Of a stretch of DNA of 64,000 nucleotides, positions 26,353 through 35,334 are shown in pieces. The notes below the pieces were generated by a model. It ran no database searches, had not been told where the DNA came from, and was given only the letters and a program-made list of their open reading frames with translations. Both the position numbers and the translations under genes were made by a program. Position 1 is the stretch's first letter. Each line of letters begins with the position of its first letter. This stretch comes from Paraburkholderia sp. CNPSo 3272 (GTDB taxonomy: Bacteria > Pseudomonadota > Gammaproteobacteria > Burkholderiales > Burkholderiaceae). The stretch spans positions 62,001-126,000 of the forward strand of contig NZ_JAMBPQ010000006.1 in NCBI RefSeq assembly GCF_024206495.1, in the 5' to 3' direction.

Positions 26353-27792
26353 TCAAGCCGAAAGCTCTTCGAGCCGCACGCCATTCGTGCGCGGCCCAAA
26401 TCCGCCGATGGAAATCATCACCGCGAGCATGCACACGGTGATGCCGGCGAACACACCGCTCACGCCAAAATCGCGCAACAACGCGGCGATGATGAAACCC
26501 GACATCATCGCGCCGACGCGGCTCGCGGAATAGACAATGCCGTTGGCACTGCAGCGGACCGCCGTGGGGAAAAGCTCTGCCTGGTAAGCGTGATAGCACA
26601 CGGAAATGGTCTGCCCCGCAAGACTGATCAGGACACCGAGCGAAATCAGCGCGAGCGGCCCGCGCGCCTGCGCGAACAGCAAGCCGAACACGATCACCGC
26701 GAACGCCGAGCCGACGATGAGCCACTTACGCTCGATGCGATCGGCCACGAGCATCGCGAGCAGCGGCCCGCACGGCAGTGCAATGGCAATTACGACCGCA
26801 TAGAACAGGCTCTTCGTGACGGTCACGCCCTGCCCGATCAGGAGCGTGGGGACCCAGTTCGCGAAGCCGTAGTAGCCCACGGCCTGGCAGAGGTTGAACG
26901 CGATCAGCATGATGAGGCGCGCGCGGTAGGGCGGCTTCCAGAGTTCCGCGAGCGAAGCGCGCCGGTGCGCGGGCAGCACGAGCGTGGGCGAAGGCTCGGG
27001 CAAGGGCTTGCCGCTTTCAATCACCGCGCGTTGCTCCATCTGCGAGATCACGCGTTCGGCCGCCTCGGTTTGACCATGCGTGACGAGCCAACGCGGGCTT
27101 TCCGGCACGGCGCGGCGCACGAACCAGACGATCGCCGCACCGAGCGAGCCGGCGAGCACGACCCAGCGCCAGCCGTCGAGACCGAGCGGCGCCTGCGGCA
27201 CGAGCCACCACGACAGCAGCGCCGAAATGGGCGCCGCCGCAAACATGATCGCCTGATTCAGCGCCATGGCGCGGCCGCGCATCTGCTGCGGGACCATCTC
27301 CGTGACATAGCTGTCGATGGTGACGATCTCGATGCCCACGCCGATGCCGGTGATGAAGCGCCACAGGATCAGCCCCTGCGAGGTATGCTGAAACGCCATC
27401 GCCACCGAGCCCACCGAATACCAGAGCAGCGAGAACGTAAAGACGCTTCGTCGTCCGAATCGATCGGGGAGCCAGCCGAAGCAGAATGTGCCGATGAAAA
27501 GACCCGCGAAAGTCGCGGCCACGAAGGCCCCGATGCCGTTGAAGCCGAAAAATGCGTGCGTGGTGGTCTGCAGCATGCCGCTTTTCGCCATGCCCGGCGC
27601 GATATAGCCCGTGAAAATGAGATCGTAGACCTCGAAGAAGCCGCCCAGCGAGATCAACATGACCAGCATCCAGAGCTGGCGCGTGGCGGGCAGGCGGTCT
27701 AGCCGAGCGGAAAGCGCTGCCGCCGCGCGATTGCCTACGGGTGGGGCCGTGACGGCGTCGAGCGGCGCGTCCGCGCCGAGGGTTCGTTGCAT
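26353..27792 (-). CDS. MFS transporter, metabolite:H+ symporter type
   Basis: A 479-residue transporter. GGFFEVYDLIFTGYIAPGMA in helix 1, FCFGWLPDRFGRRSVF (motif A) and PESPRWLVTHGQTEAA place it with the metabolite/aromatic-acid proton symporters of the MFS. The ATG at 27790-27792 has GGAG six bases upstream. It lies 160 bases downstream of the CoA-transferase gene on the same strand, in a group with a HMG-CoA-lyase-like gene, so it probably imports the carboxylic acid those enzymes activate and cleave. The substrate itself is unknown. Confidence 0.87.
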   Translation of the reverse strand: MQRTLGADAPLDAVTAPPVGNRAAAALSARLDRLPATRQLWMLVMLISLGGFFEVYDLIFTGYIAPGMAKSGMLQTTTHAFFGFNGIGAFVAATFAGLFIGTFCFGWLPDRFGRRSVFTFSLLWYSVGSVAMAFQHTSQGLILWRFITGIGVGIEIVTIDSYVTEMVPQQMRGRAMALNQAIMFAAAPISALLSWWLVPQAPLGLDGWRWVVLAGSLGAAIVWFVRRAVPESPRWLVTHGQTEAAERVISQMEQRAVIESGKPLPEPSPTLVLPAHRRASLAELWKPPYRARLIMLIAFNLCQAVGYYGFANWVPTLLIGQGVTVTKSLFYAVVIAIALPCGPLLAMLVADRIERKWLIVGSAFAVIVFGLLFAQARGPLALISLGVLISLAGQTISVCYHAYQAELFPTAVRCSANGIVYSASRVGAMMSGFIIAALLRDFGVSGVFAGITVCMLAVMISIGGFGPRTNGVRLEELSA

Positions 27793-27952
27793 GCTTGTCT
27801 CCGTGACGACGCCTCGCCGGGCGTCATTCTTGTGAACGCGGGGGCCGCGATCGCGCGGCGCGTGCGAGCGTCTGCCGGCTCGTGGCACGCGCAACCGTAC
27901 GGCAGACCGGCGGGGGAACCGCGAAACTGCTGCTGCTTCGTCTGCCGCTGGC

Positions 27953-29104
27953 TCAGGGCGCTGCGTGTGACTTCAGGCCCGCGAGCACCTCTTCGGTATG
28001 CTCGCCCACCTTTGCCAGCGGCTGACGCACGCCGGGACGGCGGCCGCCCATCATGAGCGGCAGCAGCACGACTTCGGTCGTGCCGCCGTCGTCGGTCTGC
28101 ATCGGCACGAGCCCGCCGCTCGCCTTGAGGTGCGGGTCGTCGAGCAACTGGTCGGGGCGCACGATCGGCGCATACGGAATGCCGGCCGCTTCGAGACGCG
28201 GCATGAGTTCGCCCACCTGCTGCGTGGCGAGCACGGCGCCGAGGCGTTCGAGCAACTCGGGCCGCACGGCCACGCGCAGGGCGTTGTTCGCGAAGTGCGG
28301 CTCGTCGGCGAGCTGCGGGCAGCCAATCACGTCGCACAGCGCCACGAACTGCTTGTCGCTCACCGCGCCGATGAAGAGCTGTTCGCCTTCGGCAAGCGTG
28401 AACACGTCGTACACGCTCCAGGCCGACACGCGCGAAGGCATGGGCGGCGGCGCTTCGTGCGTCATGGCGTACTGCTGCATGTGCTGCGCGCTCAGGAACA
28501 CGCAGTTCTCGAACAACGCGGTCTGCACTTCCTGGCCGCGCCCGGTCGCGTCGCGCTCGCGCAGCGCGGCCAGCACGCCGATCGCGCCGAACATGCCGCC
28601 CATGATGTCGTTGACCGACGTTCCTGCGCGCAGCGGCCGCCCCGCAGGCCCGGTCATGTACGAGAGGCCGCCCATCATCTGCACGACTTCGTCGAGCGCG
28701 AGACGCTTTTCATAGGGGCCCGGCAAAAAGCCCTTGTGCGAGACGTAGATGAGGCGCGGATACTGCTGCGAGAGCGTGGCGTGATCGAGGCCGAGCTTTT
28801 CCATGAGGCCGGGCCGGAAGTTTTCCAGCATCACATCGCACTCGCCGATCAGCTCGAGGGCGGCGGCACGGCCCGACTCGGTGTTGATATCGAGCACCAC
28901 GCTCTTCTTGTTGCGATTGAACGAGCGGAAAAAGCCGATTCCGAGGCCCGGCAAGTTGCGCGTCTTGTCGCCGCCGGGCGGTTCGATCTTGATGACTTCG
29001 GCGCCCAGGTCCGCGAGGATCATCCCGCAGGTGGGGCCCATGACCATGTGCGTGAATTCGATGACGCGCACGCCTTCGAGCGGCAAACGGTTTTGCTTGT
29101 TCAT
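27953..29104 (-). CDS. CaiB/BaiF family (family III) CoA-transferase
   Basis: A 383-residue family III CoA-transferase. GVRVIEFTHMVMGPTCGMIL followed by DLGAEVIKIEPPGGDKTRNL is the N-terminal signature, and GTSVNDIMGGMFGAIGVLAA holds the catalytic aspartate that carries the CoA thioester intermediate. These enzymes move CoA between carboxylic acids in degradation pathways. A lyase of the HMG-CoA family is 16 bases upstream in the same operon, suggesting that this enzyme makes the thioester which the lyase then cleaves. The acid is not identifiable from sequence. Confidence 0.9.
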   Translation of the reverse strand: MNKQNRLPLEGVRVIEFTHMVMGPTCGMILADLGAEVIKIEPPGGDKTRNLPGLGIGFFRSFNRNKKSVVLDINTESGRAAALELIGECDVMLENFRPGLMEKLGLDHATLSQQYPRLIYVSHKGFLPGPYEKRLALDEVVQMMGGLSYMTGPAGRPLRAGTSVNDIMGGMFGAIGVLAALRERDATGRGQEVQTALFENCVFLSAQHMQQYAMTHEAPPPMPSRVSAWSVYDVFTLAEGEQLFIGAVSDKQFVALCDVIGCPQLADEPHFANNALRVAVRPELLERLGAVLATQQVGELMPRLEAAGIPYAPIVRPDQLLDDPHLKASGGLVPMQTDDGGTTEVVLLPLMMGGRRPGVRQPLAKVGEHTEEVLAGLKSHAAP

Positions 29105-29120
29105 AAGGATCTCAAACTAG

Positions 29121-30071
29121 TCAGGCGTGATGCACGATTGCGCCAAAGGTCTTCGGCAGGCCGGCGCGCCAGAGCGTGCCGTGCAGCGTTTCGCCCTCCA
29201 GCCACTGGGCCACGCGCGCGCGCAGCGCCAGCAGCCGTTCGATGTCGATGCCGGTATCGATGCCCATGTCGGCAAGCATGAACGCGAGGTCTTCGCTCGA
29301 TGCGTTGCCGCTCGCGCCCGGCGCATGCGGACAGCCGCCGATGCCGCCGAGCGTGGCGTCGAAGCGCGTGACGCCTGCCTCCAGCGCCGCATAGACGTTG
29401 GCGAGCGCGAGGCCGCGCGTGTCGTGAAAGTGCGCGCAGCACAGTCGCTCGCCCGCGATCTCGCGCGCGGCTTCGAAGAGTTCCCGCACGGCGGCGGGGT
29501 TTGCGTAGCCCACGGTATCGGCGAGGCTCACGCGGTCCGCGCCCGCATCGAGCAGCGCCTGCATGCAGCGCAGCACCTCGGCGGGCTCGACGCGCCCTTG
29601 CAGCGTGCAGCCGAACGCCGTGCCGATGCCACCTTCGATCAGCGTCTTTGCGCCGCTCGCGTCGCGCGCGGCGCGCATGCGCGCCACTTCGGCCACCACT
29701 TCACCGGGCGTCTTGCGCAGGTTCGCGAGGCTATGCGCCTCACTCGCGGAAAGGGGCACGAGCATCAGGTCCGCTTGCGCTTCCAGCGCGCGCTCGGCGC
29801 CCTTCAGGTTCGGCACGAGCACCGAGACGAAGAGGTCCGGCAGCGTCTTTGCGTAGGCGACGAGTTCCGCCGTATCCGCGAGTTGCGGCAGCAGGCGTGC
29901 CGGCACGAATGAGCCCACTTCGATCTCGCGCTGACCGGCTTCGTGCGCGGCGCGGATCCATTCGATCTTGTGTTCGGTAGGCAGCACCGTCTGGATGCTC
30001 TGCAGGCCATCGCGCAGGCCGACTTCTCGTATCACGGCACGAGTCCGGGCCCACTGAGGTAATGGGGGCAT
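29121..30071 (-). CDS. Hydroxymethylglutaryl-CoA lyase-like enzyme
   Basis: A 316-residue TIM-barrel lyase of the DRE-TIM superfamily. REVGLRDGLQS carries the catalytic Arg-Asp pair, CCAHFHDTRGLALAN the metal-binding His-x-His, and GIGGCPHAPGASGN the signature loop with the catalytic cysteine. The family splits 3-hydroxy-3-methylglutaryl-CoA, citramalyl-CoA or related hydroxyacyl-CoA esters into a CoA ester and a keto acid or acetoacetate. It is the first gene of an operon with a CoA-transferase and an MFS carrier, and is transcribed away from a LysR regulator whose likely site lies in the 127-base gap. Confidence 0.87.
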   Translation of the reverse strand: MPPLPQWARTRAVIREVGLRDGLQSIQTVLPTEHKIEWIRAAHEAGQREIEVGSFVPARLLPQLADTAELVAYAKTLPDLFVSVLVPNLKGAERALEAQADLMLVPLSASEAHSLANLRKTPGEVVAEVARMRAARDASGAKTLIEGGIGTAFGCTLQGRVEPAEVLRCMQALLDAGADRVSLADTVGYANPAAVRELFEAAREIAGERLCCAHFHDTRGLALANVYAALEAGVTRFDATLGGIGGCPHAPGASGNASSEDLAFMLADMGIDTGIDIERLLALRARVAQWLEGETLHGTLWRAGLPKTFGAIVHHA

Positions 30072-30143
30072 GTTGGTGTCTCCGTTTTTGTCTCCAGCGA
30101 TGTGCTAACTTTAGGCATTCCGCAAAATACATAAAGCGGTATT

Positions 30144-30164
30144 TTGGAAGCTTCAAGATTCCAA
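30144..30164. promoter_or_regulatory. Dyad in the divergent gap, likely LysR regulator binding site
   Basis: TTGGAA (30144-30149) and TTCCAA (30159-30164) are perfect complements around a 9-base spacer. This is the T-N11-A type dyad LysR proteins recognise, placed between the HMG-CoA-lyase operon and the lysR gene in an AT-rich stretch. Confidence 0.5.
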
Positions 30165-30198
30165 TACGGAAACTCATAAAAGCCCGTCAGGAGACACA

Positions 30199-31128
30199 GT
30201 GCACGACATCGACCTCAAGACCCTGCGCCTTCTCGTGAGCGTGTGCGAGCACGGCAACATGGGGCGCGCGGCGCGCGAGGAGCACATCGAGCCCTCCGCC
30301 ATCAGCAAGCGCATCGCCCAGCTCGAAAGCGATTTCGGCGTGCCGCTGCTTACGCGCTCGCGCCGCGGCGTGCAGCCCACCGCGGCGGGTCTCGCGCTGC
30401 TCGAGCATGCGCGCAGCGTGATCTTTACGCTCGAACGCGCGGCCAGCGACGTCGCCGCCCTCGGGAGCGGGCTCTCGGGCAGCGTGAGCGTGTGCGCCTC
30501 GGCCTCCGCGATCGCCGAGGCGCTGCTCGACGATCTCGCGTCGTTCATGCGCTTGCCGGCCTACAAGAACATCCGCGTGAATGTGGAAGAACGCACCTCG
30601 CGCGAACTCGTGGAGCGCGTGCGCGACGGCGCGGCCTCGCTAGGCGTGTGCTGGGACAACGTGGACCTCGGGGGACTGCAATCGCGCCCTTGGCGCGAAG
30701 ACCGGCTTGTGCTCGCCGTCCATCCCGAACACCCGCTCGCGAAACGCCGCACCATCGCCTTTGCGGAAACGCTCGATTACGAGCACGTGGGCCTGCCGAC
30801 CTCCACGGCCGTGCATACGATGCTGCGGCAGTCGGCGGCGCGCAGCGGACGCACGGTCGCCTATCGCGCGGTGGTCTCGACGCTCGACGCGGCGTTTCGC
30901 GTGGTGGCCGCCAATCTCGGCATCAGCGTCGTGCCCCAGGAGGTGAGCAACACCTACCGGCGCATCATGGACGTGCACACCATCCCCCTCACCGACGTCT
31001 GGGCGCGGCGGCGTTTCATCGTCTGCTTCCGTGCGTTCGACACGCTCCAGCCGGCGGCGCAGCGCATGGTCGAACATCTCGTGGAGCGCGCGGGGCAGAA
31101 GAAGCGCGGCGCGAAAGGCAAAGCCTGA
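30199..31128 (+). CDS. LysR-family transcriptional regulator
   Basis: A 309-residue regulator that starts with GTG behind AGGAG. The helix-turn-helix is in LKTLRLLVSVCEHGNMGRAA followed by EHIEPSAISKRIAQLES, and the rest is the two-lobed effector domain. It is divergent from the lyase/CoA-transferase/MFS operon, which it probably activates when the pathway's acid or CoA ester is present. The tail is unusually basic (GQKKRGAKGKA). It converges with the next lysR gene after a 20-base gap. Confidence 0.88.
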   Translation: MHDIDLKTLRLLVSVCEHGNMGRAAREEHIEPSAISKRIAQLESDFGVPLLTRSRRGVQPTAAGLALLEHARSVIFTLERAASDVAALGSGLSGSVSVCASASAIAEALLDDLASFMRLPAYKNIRVNVEERTSRELVERVRDGAASLGVCWDNVDLGGLQSRPWREDRLVLAVHPEHPLAKRRTIAFAETLDYEHVGLPTSTAVHTMLRQSAARSGRTVAYRAVVSTLDAAFRVVAANLGISVVPQEVSNTYRRIMDVHTIPLTDVWARRRFIVCFRAFDTLQPAAQRMVEHLVERAGQKKRGAKGKA

Positions 31129-31148
31129 TCGCGCGCCTCAAACCACCG

Positions 31149-32096
31149 TCAAGCCGCCGCTTTCTTCGCGCGTTTGCGCGTGGGCTCGCGATCGGCCGCT
31201 TTCATCTGCGTAATCAAACCGTCGTGGTGCTCGCGCAGCACCTCGACGAATTCGGCCACGAGACGCTCGCGCGGCCGGTTCGGCGGAAACAGCAAGTATG
31301 TGGGGAACAGCACCGCCGGCGAGAACGGCCGAATCGCAATGTCCGGCCCCGCGAAATCGCGCGCGACAATGGGATGCGCGAGCGTCACGCCCATGCCGCA
31401 GCGGACCATCTCACAGCAGATCGCCGTGTACTGCGCCTCGATGGCGAGTACGCGCTCCACGCCCGCACGCTGGAAGACTTCGTCCATTTGCGTGCGCGTG
31501 CCGTCGCCGTGGCACAGCGAAATGAACGATTCTCCTTCGAGATCGGCGGGCCGGATCATGGCCTTTTTCGCGAGCGCATGCGTGGCCGGCATCACGCAGA
31601 CGGCCGCGACCTTCGAAAGCATTTCGACCTCGCAGTTCGACGCTTCGCTGATGTACACCGCCACACCCAGATCGCAGAACTGCGAGCCGGTCCAGTGATT
31701 CACTGTGCCCGATGTATTCACGTGCAGCGAAACGGTCACGCCAGGATAGAGGCGGCGGAACTTGTCGATCGCGTGCGGCACGAGCGTGAGCCCCGCGGAA
31801 GGCATGGCGGCGATGCGCAAACGCCCGCTGCCGAGATTGCGGATTTGCGCGGCGGCGGTGCTGAGTCCTTGCAGACCCACATACGCGCGCTCGACTTCGC
31901 GAAAGAACGCATTGCCCTCGCTCGTCGGAATGAGGCGGATGCCTACGCGCTGAAACAGCGTGAGGCCGGTCTCGCGCTCCAGTTGCCCGATCAGGCGGCT
32001 CACGTTGGGCTGCGATGTGTATAGCGCCTTCGCGGCGGCCGTCATCGAGCCCGACACCATCACCGCGCGAAACGCCTCGACGTGCTTCAGATTCAA
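31149..32096 (-). CDS. LysR-family regulator, OccR/NocR (opine catabolism) type
   Basis: A 315-residue LysR protein. MNLKHVEAFRAVMVSGSMTA followed by AAKALYTSQPNVSRLIGQLE closely resembles the start of OccR, NocR and similar activators of opine and arginine-derived amine catabolism. The C-terminal tail is basic (REPTRKRAKKAAA). It is divergent from the ABC importer-oxidoreductase operon, with paired 13-base repeats between them that are natural operator candidates. The resemblance to OccR supports an opine-like or amino-acid inducer but does not name it. Confidence 0.85.
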   Translation of the reverse strand: MNLKHVEAFRAVMVSGSMTAAAKALYTSQPNVSRLIGQLERETGLTLFQRVGIRLIPTSEGNAFFREVERAYVGLQGLSTAAAQIRNLGSGRLRIAAMPSAGLTLVPHAIDKFRRLYPGVTVSLHVNTSGTVNHWTGSQFCDLGVAVYISEASNCEVEMLSKVAAVCVMPATHALAKKAMIRPADLEGESFISLCHGDGTRTQMDEVFQRAGVERVLAIEAQYTAICCEMVRCGMGVTLAHPIVARDFAGPDIAIRPFSPAVLFPTYLLFPPNRPRERLVAEFVEVLREHHDGLITQMKAADREPTRKRAKKAAA

Positions 32097-32109
32097 GGTG
32101 GCTTCTCCT

Positions 32110-32147
32110 GGGCTTAACCCTGATTCATACGCCAGGGCCTAACCCTG
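32110..32147. promoter_or_regulatory. Tandem 13-base repeats, likely LysR operator
   Basis: GGGCTTAACCCTG (32110-32122) and GGGCCTAACCCTG (32135-32147) are direct repeats differing at one base and spaced 25 bases apart. Each is itself a small dyad (GGG-N5-CCC); the second extends to CCAGGG-N5-CCCTGG. They start 14 bases before the lysR start codon, between the regulator and the operon, a good position for autorepression and activation. Confidence 0.55.
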
Positions 32148-32276
32148 GTCCATATCATCCCCGTATAGGTTGGCATTTTATTCGTATTGGACGATATGGC
32201 CAGCGCGGCACAGACTGCGATGCATCGGCGCACTGTCCGGTCCGCCGTTCCCCACACTCGAATGGAGATCGTCGTC

Positions 32277-33344
32277 ATGAAAGCCGCGATGCGCCGTCGT
32301 TCAACCTTCCGCCACAAAACCACATTCGTCGCACTCGCCGTCGCCGGCACGCTCGCCGCGGCCTCGCTCGCCCAGGCCGAAACCACTCTGTACGTCGCCA
32401 ACGTCGGCGGCTCCAACGAGCAGCTCTATCGTCAGAAGATCATCCCGGCGTTCGAAAAGGCGCATGACGTCAAGATCGTGTACGTGGCGGGCAATTCGAG
32501 CGACACACTCGCCAAGCTCCAGGCGCAAAAGGGCCACGAGCAGATCAACGTCGCCGTGATGGACGACGGCCCGATGTATCAGGCGATGCAACTCGGCCTG
32601 TGCGGCAAGCTCGACGACGCCCCGGTCATGAAGGACCTCTATCCGCTCGCACACATCGGCCCGACCGCCGTGGGCGTGGGCATGGTGGCGACCGGCATCG
32701 GCTATAACGAACAGGCGTTCAAAAAGCTCGGTCTGCCCGCGCCCAATTCGTGGAAGTCGCTCGAAGACGCACGCGTGAAAGGCAAGCTCGGCGTGCCGCC
32801 CATCACCAACACCTACGGCCTGCATACGCTCGTGATGCTCGCGCGCCTGAACGGCGGCGGCGAGAAGGACATCGACCCCGGCTTCAAGGCCCTGACGAAG
32901 CAGGTCGCGCCCAACGTGCTTTCGTGGGCGCCCACGCCCGGCGAAATGGACGGCCTCATGCAATCCGGCGACGTGATCATCGCGCCTTACGGCAGCGGCC
33001 GCGCGGTGGCGCTGCAAAACACCGGCTTCCCGCTCAAGTTCATCTACCCGAAGGAAGGCGGCGTGGCGCTGCAGGTGGCCGCGTGCTCCATTGCGCAGAA
33101 CGCACAGCAGCAGCTCTCGCAGCAGTTCATCCAGTTTCTGCTGAGCCCGGAAGTGCAGGCGCAGCAGGCAGCCGACATCGGCCTCGGGCCCGTCAACAAG
33201 ACCGTCAAGCTCACGCCGGAAGTGGCCGCGCGCGTGCCTTACGGTCCTGACCAGATCGCGAAGCTCACGGCGATGGACTGGACCACCATCAACGAGCATC
33301 GCACCGAGTGGACCGAGCGCTGGAACCGTTCGGTCGAGCGCTGA
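32277..33344 (+). CDS. Periplasmic binding protein of a polyamine/opine-type ABC importer
   Basis: A 355-residue type II solute-binding protein of the spermidine/putrescine (PotD/PotF) and iron group. The signal peptide ends around SLAQA-ETT. VANVGGSNEQLYRQKIIPAF opens the mature protein, and PPITNTYGLHTLVMLARLNG and DVIIAPYGSGRAVALQNTG line the binding cleft. GGAG lies nine bases before the chosen ATG at 32277; an upstream ATG at 32262 is possible. It is the first gene of the operon, so it supplies the substrate that the downstream flavoproteins oxidise. The ligand is likely an amino-acid-derived cation. Confidence 0.88.
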   Translation: MKAAMRRRSTFRHKTTFVALAVAGTLAAASLAQAETTLYVANVGGSNEQLYRQKIIPAFEKAHDVKIVYVAGNSSDTLAKLQAQKGHEQINVAVMDDGPMYQAMQLGLCGKLDDAPVMKDLYPLAHIGPTAVGVGMVATGIGYNEQAFKKLGLPAPNSWKSLEDARVKGKLGVPPITNTYGLHTLVMLARLNGGGEKDIDPGFKALTKQVAPNVLSWAPTPGEMDGLMQSGDVIIAPYGSGRAVALQNTGFPLKFIYPKEGGVALQVAACSIAQNAQQQLSQQFIQFLLSPEVQAQQAADIGLGPVNKTVKLTPEVAARVPYGPDQIAKLTAMDWTTINEHRTEWTERWNRSVER

Positions 33345-33393
33345 TGCGCGCGCTCCCAGCCCCGCACCCAACGCACAGCGAGGACCGACGCTC

Positions 33394-34464
33394 ATGAGCT
33401 TCCTCACCCTGCAAGGCATCTCGAAGCGCTACGGCGACTTCACGGCGATCGAGCAGATCGACCTCACGGTCGCGCGCGGCGAGTTTCTCTCGTTGCTCGG
33501 TCCCTCGGGTTGCGGCAAGACGACCACACTGCAGATGATCGCGGGTTTCGTCACGCCGAGCACGGGCCGCATCACGCTCGATGGCCGCGACATCACCCAC
33601 GAACGGCCGGAGAAACGCGGCATTGGCGTGGTGTTTCAAAGCTATGCGCTGTTTCCGCATATGACGGTGGCCGGTAACGTGGGCTTCGGTCTGGAGATGC
33701 GCAAGATGAAGCGCGCGCAACGCGCGGAGCGTATTGCCGAGGCGCTGGAACTCGTGCGTTTGCGCGGGCTCGACGCGCGCTACCCGAAGGAGCTTTCGGG
33801 CGGCCAGCGCCAGCGCGTGGCGATCGCCCGCGCACTGGCCATGCAGCCCGAACTCTTGCTGCTCGACGAGCCGATGTCGAACCTCGACGCCAAGCTGCGC
33901 GAAGAGATGCATATCGAACTGCGCGCTATCCAGAAACGCCTTGGCATCACGACCCTGCTCGTCACGCACGACCAGGTGGAAGCGATGACGATGAGCGACC
34001 GCATCGCCGTCATGCACCGCGGCACGATCGCGCAGCTGAGCACGCCGTTCGACGCTTACGAGCGGCCGGCCACGCCCTTCGCCTCAACCTTCCTTGGCCG
34101 CACCAATACGCTCGCGGGCGAAGTGCTGCGCCGCAATCCGCGTTGCGCCGAGGTCGAAGTCGCCGGGACGATGCTGCACGTGCCGCACGAAGGCCGCGAG
34201 GTGGCGGGCGCCGTGAACGTCTACATCCGCCCTGAAAAAGTGCATCTGGCCAACGGCGACGCGCGTCTCACGGGGCGCGTGACGACGCGCGTGTTCGTGG
34301 GCAATCAATGGCTGCTCGCCGTGGAAACCCCGCTCGGCAAGCTCCACGTCGCACAGCCCAACCACGGCGCACCGCCGCCCGAGGAAGGCCACGAAGTGGG
34401 ACTCGCCTGGACCGACGACGATCTGCGCGTGCTCACGCGGGAGGGCGCTCATGGCAACGCTTGA
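33394..34464 (+). CDS. ABC importer ATPase, PotA type
   Basis: A 356-residue ATPase. Walker A GPSGCGKTTTLQMI, Q-loop VVFQSYALFPHM, signature LSGGQRQRVAIARALA, Walker B LLLDEPMSN and the switch histidine VTHDQVEAMT are all intact. A TOBE domain follows from about residue 270 (VYIRPEKVHLA), as in polyamine and iron importers. Its end overlaps the first permease gene by 14 bases. It energises uptake through the two permeases that follow. Confidence 0.92.
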   Translation: MSFLTLQGISKRYGDFTAIEQIDLTVARGEFLSLLGPSGCGKTTTLQMIAGFVTPSTGRITLDGRDITHERPEKRGIGVVFQSYALFPHMTVAGNVGFGLEMRKMKRAQRAERIAEALELVRLRGLDARYPKELSGGQRQRVAIARALAMQPELLLLDEPMSNLDAKLREEMHIELRAIQKRLGITTLLVTHDQVEAMTMSDRIAVMHRGTIAQLSTPFDAYERPATPFASTFLGRTNTLAGEVLRRNPRCAEVEVAGTMLHVPHEGREVAGAVNVYIRPEKVHLANGDARLTGRVTTRVFVGNQWLLAVETPLGKLHVAQPNHGAPPPEEGHEVGLAWTDDDLRVLTREGAHGNA

Positions 34465-35323
34465 CGATTCGCGCGCGGGCGCGGCTCCGTGGCTGCTCTC
34501 TGCGCCGGCGCTGCTGCTTTTTCTCGCGCTGCTGCTGGTGCCGCTTCTGCTCACCTTCGTGCTCTCGTTTCATGTTTTCAGCGACATCGCGGGTGTGCAA
34601 CGCGGCTGGACCGTCACCAATTACCTGGAGGTCCTGAGCGATCCCTACTACGGCGAAATCTTCCTGCGCACTGCCGGACTCGCATTCGCCGTCACGCTGC
34701 TTTCCGTCGTGCTGGGTGTGCCCGAAACGCTGGTGCTCGCGCGCATGCGCAGACCCTGGCAGTCGGTTTGCCTGCTGATCGTGCTCGGCCCGCTGCTGAT
34801 CTCGGTGGTGGTGCGAACGCTCGGCTGGCAAATCCTGCTGGGCAATAACGGCGTGCTCAACAACGCGCTACAGGCACTCCACATCACCGACGAACCCATT
34901 CGTCTCGTCTTCACCATGACGGGCACCATCATCGCCCTCACGCACGTGCTGGTGCCGTTCATGGTGATGTCGGTCTGGGCGACGCTGCAAAAGCTCGATC
35001 CGCAGGTCGAATGGGCCGGGCGCTCGCTCGGCGCCTCGCCGCTGCGCGTGTTCCGCCGCGTGATCCTGCCGCAGATCATGCCGGGCGTGCTCTCGGGTTC
35101 GATCATCGTGTTCGCGCTTTCGGCCTCCGCATTCGCCACGCCCGCGCTGATCGGCGGACGACGCCTGAAGGTCGTCGCCACGGCCGCCTACGACGAGTTC
35201 CTCGGCACCCTGAACTGGCCGCTGGGCGCGAGCATTGCCGTGCTGCTACTGATTGCCAACGTGGCGATCGTGATGGGCTGCAGCCGACTCGCCGAACGCC
35301 GTTTCAAGCACATCTTCGACTGA
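34451..35323 (+). CDS. ABC importer permease, PotB type
   Basis: A 290-residue inner-membrane permease with six predicted helices. The EAA loop, which contacts the ATPase, reads EWAGRSLGASPLRVFRRVIL and sits between helices 4 and 5. It begins inside the ATPase gene (14-base overlap) and pairs with the next gene to make a heterodimeric channel. This is the standard PotB-PotC arrangement of polyamine-type importers. Confidence 0.9.
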   Translation: MATLDDSRAGAAPWLLSAPALLLFLALLLVPLLLTFVLSFHVFSDIAGVQRGWTVTNYLEVLSDPYYGEIFLRTAGLAFAVTLLSVVLGVPETLVLARMRRPWQSVCLLIVLGPLLISVVVRTLGWQILLGNNGVLNNALQALHITDEPIRLVFTMTGTIIALTHVLVPFMVMSVWATLQKLDPQVEWAGRSLGASPLRVFRRVILPQIMPGVLSGSIIVFALSASAFATPALIGGRRLKVVATAAYDEFLGTLNWPLGASIAVLLLIANVAIVMGCSRLAERRFKHIFD

Positions 35324-35334
35324 CGGGGCCCCGC

